Made by a program: the position numbers and the translations under genes. From NCBI RefSeq assembly GCF_028640845.1, contig NC_080539.1, positions 371,765,233-371,829,232 on the forward strand: 64,000 nucleotides of DNA, given 5' to 3'. Source of the stretch: Ahaetulla prasina. Taxonomy: Eukaryota > Chordata > Lepidosauria > Squamata > Colubridae. Below, piece after piece: positions 1-9,300 of the stretch (its first letter is position 1; the number at the start of each line of letters is the position of its first letter). The notes under the pieces were generated by a model. That model ran no database searches. It saw only the letters and a program-made list of their open reading frames with translations, and had not been told where the DNA came from.

Positions 1-71
1 AGATTTCTTCACTTGCTCTTAGCACGCTAAGCACTGGTACTGAAGGGTGGAGAGGATTGGTGGATGAGAGA

Positions 72-600
72 AGTATAACAGAGTAACAGATGCGGAAGGG
101 ACTTTGGAGGTCTTCTAGTCCAACCCCCTGCTCAGTGGGCCTCTGGTGGCTCAGACTGCTAAGACAGTCTGTTATTAACAGCAGCTGCTTGCAATTACTG
201 CAGGTTCAAGTCCCACCAGGCCCAAGGTTGACTCAGCCTTCCATCCTTTATAAGGTAGGTAAAATGAGGACCCAGATTGTTGGGGGCAATAAAGTTGACT
301 TTGTATATAATATACAAATGGATGAAGACTATTGCTTAACACAATGTAAGCCGCCCTGAGTCTTCGGAGAAGGGCGGGATATAAATGCAAAAAAAAAAAA
401 AAAAGGCAGCGGGCCCTTTTCAGACAAATGGAAGTAAATCTCTTAAAAACCTCAAGTGATGGAGCTAGACCCAGAACTTCTGAAGGTAACCCACTGATAA
501 GATTGTTCCCACGGTCAGGAAATTCCTCCTTAGTTCTAGCTTGCTTCCCTCCTTGATTGGTTTCCATCCATCGCTTCTTGTCCTGCCTTCAGGCCCTTTG
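72..600 (-). mobile_element. CR1 LINE 3' end, split by a SINE
   Basis: The text reads as the reverse complement of the CR1 3' region found many times in this window (AGTTGGAAGGGACCTTGGAGG-like start, then CCTTAGTTCTAG and TTGATTGGTTTCC). It stops near 136 in the middle of the CCCCCTGCTCA block and resumes near 405, so the SINE at 137-404 landed in an older CR1 copy. No usable reading frame remains. Confidence 0.85.
137..404 (+). mobile_element. tRNA-derived SINE with L2-like tail (copy 1)
   Basis: The head resembles a tRNA gene, with a B-box GGTTCAAGTCC at 203-213. The body ends in GTAAGCCGCCCTGAG...GAAGGGCGGGATATAAATG and a poly(A) tail. The last 45 bases resemble the 3' ends of the L2 LINEs in this window, which suggests mobilisation by L2 machinery (inference). 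Near-identical copies lie at 6024-6294 and 63509-63780; 16091-16353 and 29914-30174 belong to a slightly different subfamily. Confidence 0.9.
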
Positions 601-728
601 GAGAGTAAGTGTTGTGTGTGCTTGGATATCAATAATGCCACTTGTTGAATGCCAATCTGAATGATTGGCCAGCAATATTAGACTGCATGATGAAAGAAGA
701 GCAATGTCATGTAAATGAAGGTATGGAA

Positions 729-750
729 ATATATATATATATATATATAT
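729..750. repeat. (TA)n microsatellite at a PLE edge
   Basis: A pure AT dinucleotide run directly abuts the PLE terminus TTCTGAGGTTTTCGCGGG. The same terminus at 50412 is preceded by a CA/TA run. Confidence 0.9.
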
Positions 751-1294
751 GTTTTCTGAGGTTTTCGCGGGTGTTTGTATGTAGGTCTTTGGTTACCACC
801 ACCACACATTCACCCAGAAAGCAGACCCAAACCCACACTGATCATGAAGCACGACCAAGGACCAGAAACCAGACCGCAGCTACAACATTAGCCATTTCAA
901 ACCCCTCCAATCCATACATGCAGCAGACTGACACCCCTATGAAGATGTAGCACGACCACGAACACGAAGCCAAACAACAGCAATGTAGCTCACCAGCTCA
1001 AATCCCCCTGCAACTCAGACTAATCTGAGCACAACCAAGCCCCCACCAACACAGGACACACCCCCAGCCAATCAGAGCACCAAAAAAACCCCCATCCAAT
1101 CAGATCACAGCCAAGCTCCCACCCAATCAGTTCAAACCCCCACTAGCAGTTAAAAAGGAAGAACCAGCTGCAATCACACATTGCTCCCAGAAGCACAAAG
1201 CTGAAGCCTGAAGATGACGAATGAGACTTCGTCGAAACGTCGCCAAGACACTTCCAATTTTACGCGGGAGAACACCTGAATAACCAAAGACCTA
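751..1294 (+). mobile_element. Penelope-like element 3' part with inverted tip
   Basis: Positions 753-790 are the reverse complement of the element's own 3' tip. From about 790 the body runs in plus orientation (CACCCAGAAAGCAGACC onwards) to the GACGAATGAGACTTCGTCG / AAACGTCGCCAAGACAC block near 1215-1255. This body matches the minus-strand PLE at 50412-51185, which encodes a GIY-YIG-type tail. The head-to-head tip is typical of PLEs. Confidence 0.8.
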
Positions 1295-1295
1295 C

Positions 1296-1350
<55 letters not shown>

Positions 1351-1351
1351 T
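1295..1351. repeat. (TAGA)n microsatellite
   Basis: About 14 GATA/TAGA units follow directly after the PLE 3' end CCAAAGACCTACATAGA, so the array appears seeded by the element terminus. Confidence 0.95.
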
Positions 1352-1354
1352 ATT

Positions 1355-1514
1355 TGTTTTCGTAGGTTATGCTCTTTGCTCACATAAGAACAAAGCCAAA
1401 GCCTGAAGATGATGAGTGAGATCTCATCGAAAAGTTGCTTAAATACTTCCAATCTTACATGGGAAAAGACCCGAACATACCAAAACCTGCATACATATAC
1501 CCATGAAAACCTAC
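1355..1514 (+). mobile_element. Second, divergent PLE 3' fragment
   Basis: It contains GCCTGAAGATGATGAGTGAG, AAGTTGCTTAAATACTTCC and ACATGGGAAAAGACCCG, a diverged copy of the block at 1200-1275. It starts with an inverted tip (TTTTCGTAGGTT) and ends with GAAAACCTACGAA, giving short inverted ends. Confidence 0.65.
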
Positions 1515-1579
1515 GAATATGTATGTAGGTATGTATGGATGTATGGATGTATTTATTTATTTATTTATTTATTTATTTC
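1515..1579. repeat. GTAT/GGAT/TTTA compound microsatellite
   Basis: Imperfect GTAT and GGAT units grade into seven TTTA units at the distal edge of the PLE fragment. Confidence 0.9.
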
Positions 1580-2094
1580 CAAAGTCACTATTTTCAGCTG
1601 CTGTAACTGTGAACGGTCACTAAACGAAGTGTTGCACGTGGAGGATTTGCATTTGTTTTTGCATTTTATATTACAAACAAATAAACTAGAAGGAAGCAGC
1701 CGCTCATCTTTGCTCCGTTTTACTGGATGTGAGGAAACAACCAAACACGGCATGAATCAATATCGCCTCATGTCGCCAAAGGGGTGTGTGTGAATGTCCC
1801 TTTCCAAACGTGGGTGACAGAAGGCCTGTCGAGGCAGAGCCATCTAGGTCTGGGGCAGGCAGAGACGCAGAACTGGGATGTGTCATGGCTGGCGGTGAAA
1901 AGCCTTGAGAATAAAAAGATGTAAATTAAAATCCACTCGCTTGGATTTTAATTTTCAATCCTTCTGGTACTGCCAAGGGACAGGCTGGCTGGTGATGATG
2001 ATGTATCTGGTGGTTCAGGAAGACAATTCAGCCAGGTCCAACTGCAGAGTAAAGTGCAGAGAGAGGCAACAGTCTGGGCTTTGAGAATATAGAA

Positions 2095-2409
2095 GGTCCT
2101 CGATTTACAACCATAACTGAGACCAACATTTCTGTCGCTAAGCGAGATGGGATATTGAGTGAGCGGCGCCCGATTTTACCATCTTTTTCTGCCGAGGCGA
2201 TCAAGCGGATCGATGCAGTCGTTTAAGGGAATCATGCCGTCATTAAGCGAATCCTGGCTTCCACCAGTGACTTTGCTTGTTGGAAATACATGCCAGTTGC
2301 CAAGCGCCCGAATTTTGATCATGTGACCATGGGGATGCTGCACCGGTAGTTAAGTAGAAGGACTGGTCTTAAGTCACTTTTTTCAGTGCCGTTGTAAGTT
2401 GAAGACTAT
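2095..2409 (-). mobile_element. GTAAGTCGAGG MITE (copy 1, reverse)
   Basis: This is one of about 20 copies of a roughly 350-450 bp non-autonomous family with inverted ends (AGGTAGTCCTCGACTTAC ... GTAAGTCGAGGACTACCT). Recognisable internal blocks are GACTTTGCTTGT, CAGTTGCCAAGCG, TTGATCATGTGACCATGGGG and AAGTCACTTTTTTCAGTGCC. I use '+' for copies that start with the ...TTACAACAGTTCATTTAGTGACC end. No reading frame is present. The superfamily is uncertain. Confidence 0.85.
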
Positions 2410-2429
2410 ATATCTATATGTCAGATCTA

Positions 2430-2512
2430 CATCTCTGCCTGCCTGCCTGCCTTCCTATCTCTGTCTATCTGTCTGTCTGTCTGTCTACCTACCTACCTAC
2501 CTATCTATCCAA
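2430..2512. repeat. Compound CTGC/CTGT/CTAC microsatellite
   Basis: Successive blocks of CTGC, TCTG, CTAC and CTAT form a hypervariable tetranucleotide mosaic just upstream of a CR1 3' end. Confidence 0.9.
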
Positions 2513-2514
2513 TT

Positions 2515-2636
2515 ACATTGGAAATTTTTAAGAAAATGTTGGATAGCCATCTGACTGAGATGGTGTAGGGTTTCCTGCCTGGGCAGGGGGTTGGACTAGA
2601 AGGCCTCCAAGGTCCCTTCCAACTCTGTTGTTATAT
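2515..2636 (+). mobile_element. CR1 LINE 3' tail
   Basis: It encodes the last codons of CR1 ORF2 ([20 protein letters not shown], stop TAG near 2569), followed by the short CR1 3' UTR ending CTTCCAACTCTGTTGTTAT. The terminal TTATA repeats run straight into the TATC array. Confidence 0.9.
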
Positions 2637-2677
2637 TATATTATATTATCTATCTACCGTATCTACTGTATCTACTG

Positions 2678-2737
<60 letters not shown>

Positions 2738-2799
2738 ATCCACCCATCCATCCACCCACCCATCTAATCTGTCTACCCACCCACCCATCTATCAATCAA
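2637..2799. repeat. (TATC)n then (CCAT/CCAC)n array seeded at CR1 3' end
   Basis: ATTAT units pass through CTGTATCTA variants into about 18 perfect TATC units, then CCAT/CCAC units. The array begins at the exact 3' terminus of the CR1 copy. Confidence 0.95.
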
Positions 2800-2979
2800 C
2801 ACAGGCAAAGGACACAGGTGGGATTCATACCTCACCAACTTCTTGTGTATTTTTCACATCCTCAAATGATCAAAACCACCAAACAAGGGAAAATATAAGC
2901 CCGCAAACCCATTACAATGTTTGTCCCACGGCATTCATGAAACTGCAACACCACCGGATGGCTAGACTACCTCTTGGAG

Positions 2980-3118
2980 CAGTGTTTCTCAACCTTGGTC
3001 CCTTGAAGATGGGGGGATTTCAACTCCCAAAATTCTTCAGCCAGCATGGCGGGCTAGGGAATTCTGGGAGTTGAAGTACACATGTCTTCAAATGGCAGAA
3101 GTTGGAGATGCTCTATTG
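2980..3118. mobile_element. Palindromic hAT-type MITE, decayed
   Basis: It begins CAGTGTTTCTCAACCTTGG. It carries the paired blocks TTTCAACTCCCAAAATTC and GAATTCTGGGAGTTGAAG around a GCCAGCATGGCGGGC centre. The right end is mutated, so no target duplication can be read. Confidence 0.7.
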
Positions 3119-3192
3119 CAGTGGTTCTCAACCTGCCATCACAGGAGAGTCCGCAAAGGCTTGGAGGGGAAAAAAAATGTTACGATTTAAAT

Positions 3193-3327
3193 CAGGGGTC
3201 TCCAACCTTGGTCCCTTGAAGACTTGTGGACTTCAACTCCCAGAGTCCCTCAGCCAGCAAAGCTGGCTGAGGAACTCTGGGAGTTGAAGTCCACAAGTCT
3301 TCAAGGGACCAAGGTTGGAGACCCCTG
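3193..3327. mobile_element. Near-perfect palindromic hAT MITE with 8-bp TSD
   Basis: The 135-bp element starts CAGGGGTCTCCAACC and ends GGTTGGAGACCCCTG. The two arms are almost exact reverse complements around CAGCCAGCAAAGCTGGCTG. It is flanked by the 8-bp direct repeat ATTTAAAT (3185-3192 and 3328-3335), the hAT target length. It has no coding capacity and could fold into one long hairpin if transcribed. Confidence 0.95.
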
Positions 3328-3335
3328 ATTTAAAT

Positions 3336-4109
3336 CTTGAGTTTAAGTCTTGGGAGTCGGTGGCTGCAAACGGTACTTTAAAGAGGTGAAGAAAAAATTG
3401 CTCCATTAGACAAAATGTGGATGAACATATGGATAATACTCAACATTTCTCTCCAGTAAATAAAAATGGTGTGAGCGTATGAGAGGTTCACAACCACGTG
3501 AGGGAGGTGGTCTGCCTTGTCATTTGCCCCCTTAGGACCAGCTGTTGCTTGAATTTATTTCTTTATTCAATTTATGGGCTGCCCGACATCTGTCTGTATC
3601 CTGGATGGTGTAAACAATTAAAACGATACCGGAATACCAAAGGCCAGCATCTCTGGGGGGGGGGAAGGGGGTGGAATAACACAAATTCGGGATGAACCAA
3701 TCATTCTCCACAAGGATGATATCCAAGCCTGCTATAAATCCATTTTAGAAAAATCCTGGCTTTCATTTCCAATGCCAATTGGGAACCAAAGGCAACATTT
3801 TTCTGCCACGGTCCTTCTCTGAAACCCTGCGTTTGGGGACATAGAAATATCTTGTCCCCTCCTTAATCTGACAGCTTGGCTTCTGCAGATGCATTAAATA
3901 AAACAACCGTCTGCTTCCAAGAGCACTTTATAAATCTATATTGAGTGATTTCTCCTCCGCATCTTCAGTCACCGACTGGCGGGAGGGAAACTTTTATTTA
4001 TAAGCCCGGTAGAAGAACCAGCTATTTATTAGTAAAAATGACTTATGGGAAGGTGGAAAGGTCGCAGCTGAAGTACAGACTGCAAAGCTCCGACGCCAGT
4101 GGAGCGAAT
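3336..4109. other. Mostly unique intronic sequence
   Basis: I see no exon or recognisable repeat. The stretch 3780-4010 is low in CpG, balanced in composition and free of obvious repeat motifs. A short G-run lies at 3655-3665. Confidence 0.5.
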
Positions 4110-4770
4110 ACAGATAGTCCTTGACTTGTAACCGTTCATTTAGTGTCCGTCTATGGCTGTGACGGCGAGCCTCTGGCATGCGGGCCATGGGTGGCACGCA
4201 GAGCCATCTCTGCGGGCACGCGAGCCGTCGCCGTAGGTCAGCTTCACCGCACAGGCGTATATGCCTCCTGCTGGCCAGCTGGTTTGCGGGTCTCTGCCGT
4301 GCGTGTGTGATATGCACATGCACAAGGAGGCGTGGCGGTCACATAGCAAAGATAAGTGAAACCCACCCATCTTGTGCGCATGCGCGGGGGTGGGGTGGGG
4401 CACACACGCATATGCAGGGGGGCGGAGGGCACAGAGGGGCATTGCATTATGAGCAACTACAGATAGTCCTCGACATGTAACCATTCATTTAGTGACTGCC
4501 TATGGCCATAATGGTGAGCCATCGCCCTAGGGGAGCTCCTCCACACATGCGTGCCTCCTGCCGGCCAGCTGATTTTCGGGTCTCTGCTGTGCATGTGGGG
4601 GGTCACATGCGCGAACCGGTAGCAAAAATAAGTGAAACCCACCCGTCTCGTGCGCATGCGTGTGGGGGGGGGAGCACGCACGCATGCGCAAGGGGGTTGG
4701 GCGCATGGGGGAGGCATTGCATTATGGGTGTGGTCACATGCACGCTTTCGGTACCTGAGGAAAAAATGGT
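4110..4770 (+). repeat. 349-bp tandem duplication of a composite transposon
   Basis: CAGATAGTCCT-GAC-TGTAACC at 4110 recurs at 4459 and both copies run in parallel through CCTCCTGC-GGCCAGCTG, GTGAAACCCACCC and ATTGCATTATG. Each unit is the first 45 bp of the GTAAGTCGAGG MITE joined to a CpG-rich element containing GGCATGCGGGCC / GGTGGCACGC, related to 41692-42130. Confidence 0.8.
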
Positions 4771-4782
4771 TAGCCATCACTG

Positions 4783-4950
4783 GTCTGAGGAGATTTTCAG
4801 TCATCCAAGTCCTGGTTTTCCCAAAAAAAGCCTGTTAAAAAGGCTGTTGGTTCTGTTAAAAAGCAACTGGACTTTGCTTTTCCTTGAAGACGTTTCGCTT
4901 CTCATCCAAGAAGCTTCTTCCTTTCTGACTGAAGGGCAGTCGCCTTTTGA
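4783..4950 (-). mobile_element. PLE-type 3' end (GAAACGTCTTC family)
   Basis: The reverse complement contains AAGCTTCTTGGATGAGAAGC, GAAACGTCTTCAAGG and a CAGTTGC-TTTTTAAC block, the 3' end of a second PLE-like family seen six times here. It is inserted in the MITE whose body resumes at about 4957. Confidence 0.75.
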
Positions 4951-4956
4951 AAAGGC

Positions 4957-5322
4957 ACCTTTGAGTTGTTTAGTGACTGTTCAAAGTTACGACGGCAATG
5001 AAAAAAAAGCGACTTCTGACCGTTTTTCACACTTACGACCATTGCAGCATCCCCATGGTCCCATGATCAGGATTCAGACGCTTGGCAACTGACTGGTATT
5101 TTATGACGGTTCACGTGATCCCCTTTTGCGACCTTCTGACCGGCAAAGTCAACAGGGAAGGCCGTTTCGCTTAACAACCGGCTGACTAACTTAACCACTG
5201 CAGTGATTCACTTAACAACCTGGCAAGAAAGGTGATAAAACGGAGTCAAAACTCGCTCAAAGGTCTCGCCGAGCGACCGAAATTGGGAGGCTCGGTTGCG
5301 GTCGTTAAGTCGAGGACCTCCT
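4957..5322 (+). mobile_element. GTAAGTCGAGG MITE body (copy 2)
   Basis: It carries GTTTAGTGACTGTTCAAAG, GCATCCCCATGGTCCC, GATCCCCTTTTGCGACC and ends GTCGTTAAGTCGAGGACC. It is the remainder of the copy whose left end is at 4110/4459; the duplication and the PLE fragment separate them. Confidence 0.85.
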
Positions 5323-5784
5323 CGCGGCTGCTTGGGTTCAGGGCAACCTCGCTAATGTAACAGCAGCACAGACGATTAACCTAACAAGTACGATTTTTTG
5401 CTCGGGGTATCAAAAAAGATTTAGTGCGGAGACCCGGAAAATGCTCTGCAGCTGAAGGCTCGGTCACAAAGGCGCATGTCGTGGAAGATTGACAAGTCTT
5501 CTGACAGATGAACACAGTTGGCCATGGGCAGGAGAGTCGGCCTTGCCATTTGTAATCCCGCCGGAGAGAGATATGGCTTGGAAAAAATTGGCTGTTTTTT
5601 CCCTGCTAGACATATACGTTGACTTGAAAGGTTACGGGCTATCAGCCTGCTATCTGAAATGCATTTACCAGGAATAAGTCCCAGAGGACGTTGGGATGGG
5701 GAGGGGGGTGTCTAAGCAATCTTCAATCTGCAGGAGGAATTGGGGACCGAGAGCAATAATTCAACAGGGAGTCTACGGAGAGTC
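5323..5784. other. Unique intronic sequence
   Basis: I find no exon, repeat or structured element here. Confidence 0.4.
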
Positions 5785-6023
5785 TCGGGTCATCCAGGTC
5801 ACGGTTGTGCAAATAAGTTGCTTTTTTTTTTTTTTTCAAGAGGCAACTGGACTTTCTGGTTTTTCTTTGAAGACCTTTCGCTTCTCATCCAAGAAGTTTC
5901 TTTTAGCTCTTGACTGGATGGAGGAGAACGGAAGGATTTCTACTCCTTGCAGGCTGCTGGTCATTTATGTCCTTTGAGAGAGCCCCTGGAGGTTTGTGTG
6001 CGTCCTCGGTGTCTGAAGAATGG
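5785..6023 (-). mobile_element. PLE-type 3' end, left arm of an inverted pair
   Basis: The minus strand reads CTTCTTGGATGAGAAGCGAAA-GTCTTCAAAG with GACTGGATG-GGAGAACGGAAGG upstream. It faces a plus-strand copy at 6297-6655 across a SINE. Confidence 0.8.
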
Positions 6024-6294
6024 ATTTTTTTAAAATTTGCATTTATATCCCGCCCTTCTCCGAAGACTCAGGGCGGCTTACACTGTGTCAAGCAATAGTC
6101 TTCATCCATTTGTATATTATACACAAAGTCAACTTTTTATTGCCCCCCAACAATCTGGGTCCTCATTTTACCCACCTTATAAACGATGGAAGGCTGAATC
6201 AACCTTGGGCCTGGTGGGGCTTGAACCAGCAGTAATTGCAAGCAGCTGCTGTTAATAACAGACTGTCTTAGCAGTCTGAGCCACCAGAGGCCCC
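6024..6294 (-). mobile_element. tRNA-derived SINE with L2-like tail (copy 2)
   Basis: This is a complete reverse copy of the SINE at 137-404. It runs from a poly(T) start through ATTTATATCCCGCCC and AGACTCAGGGCGGC to GAGCCACCAGAGGCCCC. It sits at the junction between two opposed PLE fragments. Confidence 0.92.
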
Positions 6295-6296
6295 AG

Positions 6297-6655
6297 AAAA
6301 ACGACAGACTACAGGAACTGTTGGGGCTTCAGTTTGAGATGGAGGCAGCACAGACTCATCCCCAACAGCCTGAGCCTGGGAAGGGACCCAGGGCAGAAAA
6401 CATCCTGCAGAAGACACAGCTGCAGCTTCTCAATGACTCAGGTGACCCTGAGGACACAAATAAACTCCAAGAGGTCTCAAGAGCTCTCGGAAAGGACGCA
6501 AACGACCGGCTGTCTGGAAGGAGTAGAAATCCTTCCGTTCCCCACCATCCAGTCAGAGCTGAAGAAGCCTCTTGGAGGAGAAGCGAAACGTCTTCAAAGT
6601 AAAAACCAGAAAGTCCAGTTGTCTCTTGAAAAAAAAAAAAAACACCTTTGGGATC
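6297..6655 (+). mobile_element. PLE-type 3' end, right arm of an inverted pair
   Basis: It contains GACTCATCCCCAACAGCCTG, CATCCAGTCAGAGCTGAAG, GGAGGAGAAGCGAAACGTC and AGTCCAGTTG-CTCTTGAAAAA. The partly open frames are remnants of the element, not host exons. Confidence 0.8.
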
Positions 6656-6682
6656 TACAGGAACTCACAACCATTCATTTAG

Positions 6683-6786
6683 TTGTTGTTTGTTGTTTAC
6701 ATTTTTGTTGTTTACATTTATACCCCGCCCTTCTCCGAAGACTCAGGGCGGCTTACAGTGTGTAAGGCAATAGTCTCATTCTATTT
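6683..6786 (-). mobile_element. 5'-truncated SINE inside the MITE
   Basis: Only the tail half is present, in reverse orientation (CATTTATACCCCGCCC, ACTCAGGGCGGCTTACAG). It interrupts the MITE left arm. Confidence 0.85.
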
Positions 6787-7031
6787 AGTGACTGTGTGAA
6801 GTTACAAATGGCACTGGAAAAAGTGACTTAGGATCTTATTTCACTCGTATGACCATTGTAGCATCTGGCAACGGACACATATTTATGACGGTTGCAGTAT
6901 CCTCGGGGGGGTCATGCGATCCCCTTTTGAGACCTTTCGACGAGCAACGTCAACGGGGAAGCTGGATTTGCTTAAACGATTGTGTGCCTAACGCACTGAT
7001 TCACTTAGCAACTGTGGCCAGAAAGATCGTA

Positions 7032-7431
7032 AAATGGGGCAAAGGTCAATTAGCAACTGTCTCACTTAGCAACAAGAAATGTTGGGCTCAACTTCAGGTC
7101 ATAGGTCGAGGAGTACCCATATTGGGGGGGGGAGGAAATGGGGCAAAGTTCACCTAAGAATTGTCTTGCTTAGCGACAAGAAACTTTGGGCTCAACTGCA
7201 GGTCGTAAGTCGAGGACTTCCCCTATTGGAGGGGAAATGGGGCAAAGGTCACTTAGCAATTGTCTTGCTTAGAGACAAGAAACTTTGGGCTCAACTGCAG
7301 GTCGTAAGTTGAGGACTTCCCCATTGGAGGGAAAATGGGGCAAAGTTCACCTAACAACTGTCTCGCTTAGCGACAAGAAACTTTGGGCTCAATTGCAGCT
7401 CGTAAGTCGAGGACTACCCATATTGAGGGGG
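7032..7431 (+). repeat. ~100-bp minisatellite, 4 copies, from MITE right end
   Basis: Four units each contain AATGGGGCAAAG-TCA, TTAGC-ACAAGAAA-TTTGGGCTCAA and GTCG-AGGACT-CCC, joined by a TATTGGGGG/TTGGAGG linker. Unit starts lie near 7032, 7137, 7238 and 7335. Confidence 0.9.
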
Positions 7432-7875
7432 AAAAAGAATCTTCAACCTGCTTTATTCTACATTCTGTGTAATTAATCTCAATCGCATTCAGTTGTGCTG
7501 ATGACCATCCTTAAACAAACCAGGCAATTTTTTTTATCCCTAAAAAGCAAGTTAAGCCGCATCAGCATTGATGCTTTGACGTTCTCAAAGGCAATCTATC
7601 GACATCCTTTCTACAAACTTGTCAGAGTGTATTTTTTAAAGACAGCCTCGCCGGCCGACAACCAACAGGGATTTGAAGATCTGATGCCTTATTCTTGGAA
7701 AGGGCTGCTTTCAAAGCTCACAGAGCCAAAGGGAGAAAGCAGAACTCCCTTGTAACACAGCGTCGGAATTCACACTTAAGGTGTTAAGAGAGGAGATACC
7801 AGGCTGTTGCAATCGGTCCTGCTAAAGAGCGAAAGCAGCTTGAAAAAAATGTATTTTTAATTGACAGGAGTAAGC
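7432..7875. other. Unique intronic sequence
   Basis: This AT-rich stretch contains an 86-codon open frame (7495-7755) with no domain I recognise and no splice context. I do not call it a gene. Confidence 0.4.
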
Positions 7876-8245
7876 TACAGGTAGTCCTTGCTTACCGACT
7901 GCCTTGCTTACCGACCCTTTTGAAGTTACAAGGGCGTTTAAAAAGCAGCTTGGCAACCGATGGGTTCATGTATGACCATCGGAGGGTCCTGCAATTGCAT
8001 TCAAGAGCTTTGCAACTGGCATATAATTTTAATTGTAATTTTAAAATGGGTTTTAAGTCGGTCTTTGACCGTTTTAGCTGTTTTGGCCATTAAATATTTG
8101 GTTTTAATTTGCTTTTTAAAATTGTAATTTATATTTGTACTTTTAATATGGCTGTAAACCGCCCTGAGTCCTTCGGGAGAAGGGCGGTATAGAAATTAAA
8201 TTATAAATAAATAAAATAAATAAATATGTTTATGACTGCTTGAGG
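7876..8245 (+). mobile_element. MITE related to the GTAAGTCGAGG family, split by an L2 tail
   Basis: It starts ACAGGTAGTCCTTGCTTACC, a variant end lacking GACTTAC, and includes TTTTGAAGTTACAAGGGCG. The MITE motif TATGTTTATGACTGC at about 8224 follows the L2 tail, which implies the L2 fragment inserted into it. Confidence 0.6.
8029..8228 (+). mobile_element. L2 LINE 3' UTR
   Basis: This T-rich 3' UTR ends GTAAACCGCCCTGAGTCC and GGGAGAAGGGCGGTATAG, followed by AAAT repeats. It matches the 3' ends of the L2 copies at 38540-39615 and 60545-60985, which carry reverse-transcriptase codons. Confidence 0.85.
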
Positions 8246-8390
8246 AGAAGTTTGTACTTCAGGCTTGCAAAGCTGTATTAACGCAGTCTTAACAATAAAG
8301 CAGAATTAGGTCATTAGTTCCACCTTAATTCATGTTACCTGTTTGGTTTATCTGGACTTCTATGTTGGCAGAGATCAGGGGCCTTGAGGG

Positions 8391-8540
8391 CTCCTTGGTG
8401 CTCTCTTGAGCTTGCTTGTTTTCTTGCAGATGTTTTCATGCCCCAAACTTGGTAACGTCATCAGTGCCGAGAACTGATGAGCACTGATCACTCATTACTG
8501 AGCTCTCATCATGAACCCTGATGTTACCACCTAGTAACAC
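8391..8540 (-). mobile_element. PLE-like GTTACCTAGT family fragment
   Basis: The reverse complement carries the repeated motif GTAACATCATCAG / TGAAACATCTGCAAGAAAAC / CAAGCTCAAGAGAGCACC, here decayed. The same family occurs at 20635, 25450, 34095, 35238 and 55775. Confidence 0.6.
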
Positions 8541-8593
8541 TTCTGAGAGTTGAAGCCCACAAGCCTTAAAGTTGCCAAGGTTGGAGACCCCTG
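8541..8593. mobile_element. Half of a palindromic hAT MITE
   Basis: It contains TTCTGAGAGTTGAAGCCCAC, then CCTTAAAGTTGCCAAGG and the terminal TTGGAGACCCCTG. The left arm is missing. Confidence 0.8.
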
Positions 8594-9300
8594 CTCTAAG
8601 TGGCTTATGGAGTCAGCCTGTTGTGCCTCGCTCGCCGTCCCGTCCCGTCCCCCCCCCCGGCCGCAGCCGGGCCCCTCTCATCTCCTGCTATCTCAGCCAG
8701 AGACTGATAGTGCAGAAGAATGTCCTGACATGCCTCCAGCCCCCAGCCCTGGCACCATGCCCAGACAAACCGAGCAAACAAACCTCCCTCCCATAGCATG
8801 TGTGCCTGAAGCCAGCCACGAGCTGGGATTACCAGCAGCTGGGGACGAAACGATGCAATGGATAGATCCCCGCTTCCGGAGAATGGAGAGGCGATGTCAG
8901 CAAAAGGAAGGGAGAAGCAGGCCTGGATAAGTGTTGAGTCATGGAGCCACACCCCATGGCCTATATAAAGGATCTGCTTTCTGGCATTCTTTGAGTCAGG
9001 CAAAGTCTAACTTGGATTGCTGAAGTCACATCCTGGTCTCCTGCCTGCCCTGAGAACTCTGACAGAACTTTGGCAAAGCTGCAGGGGCTTCACAGCCACG
9101 CTTGATATGGACTTCCCCGACCCGGCTGTCAGAGGAGGAGTGGGACACGACACAGCCTGTTGACCCCAACAATCTAGGTCCTCATTTTACTGACCTCGGA
9201 AGGACGAGTCATCCTTGAGCCGGTCAGGATCAAACTGCTGGCGGTGGACAGAATTAGCCTGCAGTACTGCATTCTAACCACTGCACCAGCGCGACTCGAG
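8594..9300 (-). mobile_element. Second SINE family, split by a solo LTR
   Basis: Reverse-strand pieces at 8594-8618 (CTCTAAGTGGCTTATGGAG) and 9158-9300 (AACAATCTAGGTCCTC ... GCAGTACTGCATTCTAACCACTG) form one SINE of the type at 53104-53310. The solo LTR and its CAGCC duplication lie between them. Confidence 0.8.
8619..9152 (+). mobile_element. Solo Gypsy-type LTR A with TSD CAGCC
   Basis: The 534-bp LTR starts TGTTGTGCCTCG and ends GGGACACGACA. It is flanked by CAGCC at 8614-8618 and 9153-9157. A TATA motif (CCTATATAAAGG) lies near 8961. An open frame crosses its first 310 bp and ends in a basic run (DPRFRRMERRCQQKEGRSR) at about 8930. The same start, end and encoded tail recur in LTRs E and J. 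Confidence 0.93.

Larger units (their letters stand above)
6656..7431 (+). mobile_element. GTAAGTCGAGG MITE (copy 3) with SINE and expanded right end
   Basis: The left end CCATTCATTTAG (near 6671) is separated from ATTTAGTGACTGTGTG (near 6783) by a truncated SINE. The body continues to about 7130, and the right end is then tandemly repeated to 7431. Confidence 0.85.

Noticed and set aside
137..404. tRNA gene
   Set aside because: The B-box and tRNA-like head belong to a SINE. There is no complete cloverleaf, and the same head repeats across the window.
3119..3160. SPIN-like left end (CAGTGGTTCTCAACCTG)
   Set aside because: Only about 20 bases match and there is no right end or TSD, so it may be a chance or ancient hAT scrap.
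4178..5092. Several overlapping long frames in CpG-rich DNA, possible CpG-island promoter and exon
   Set aside because: The sequence is a tandemly duplicated transposon also present at 41692-42130. Frames exist on both strands because stops are rare in GC-rich DNA.
8550..8930. Possible host gene with a 126-codon frame
   Set aside because: The frame lies almost wholly inside solo LTR A, and homologous frames occur in the other LTRs.
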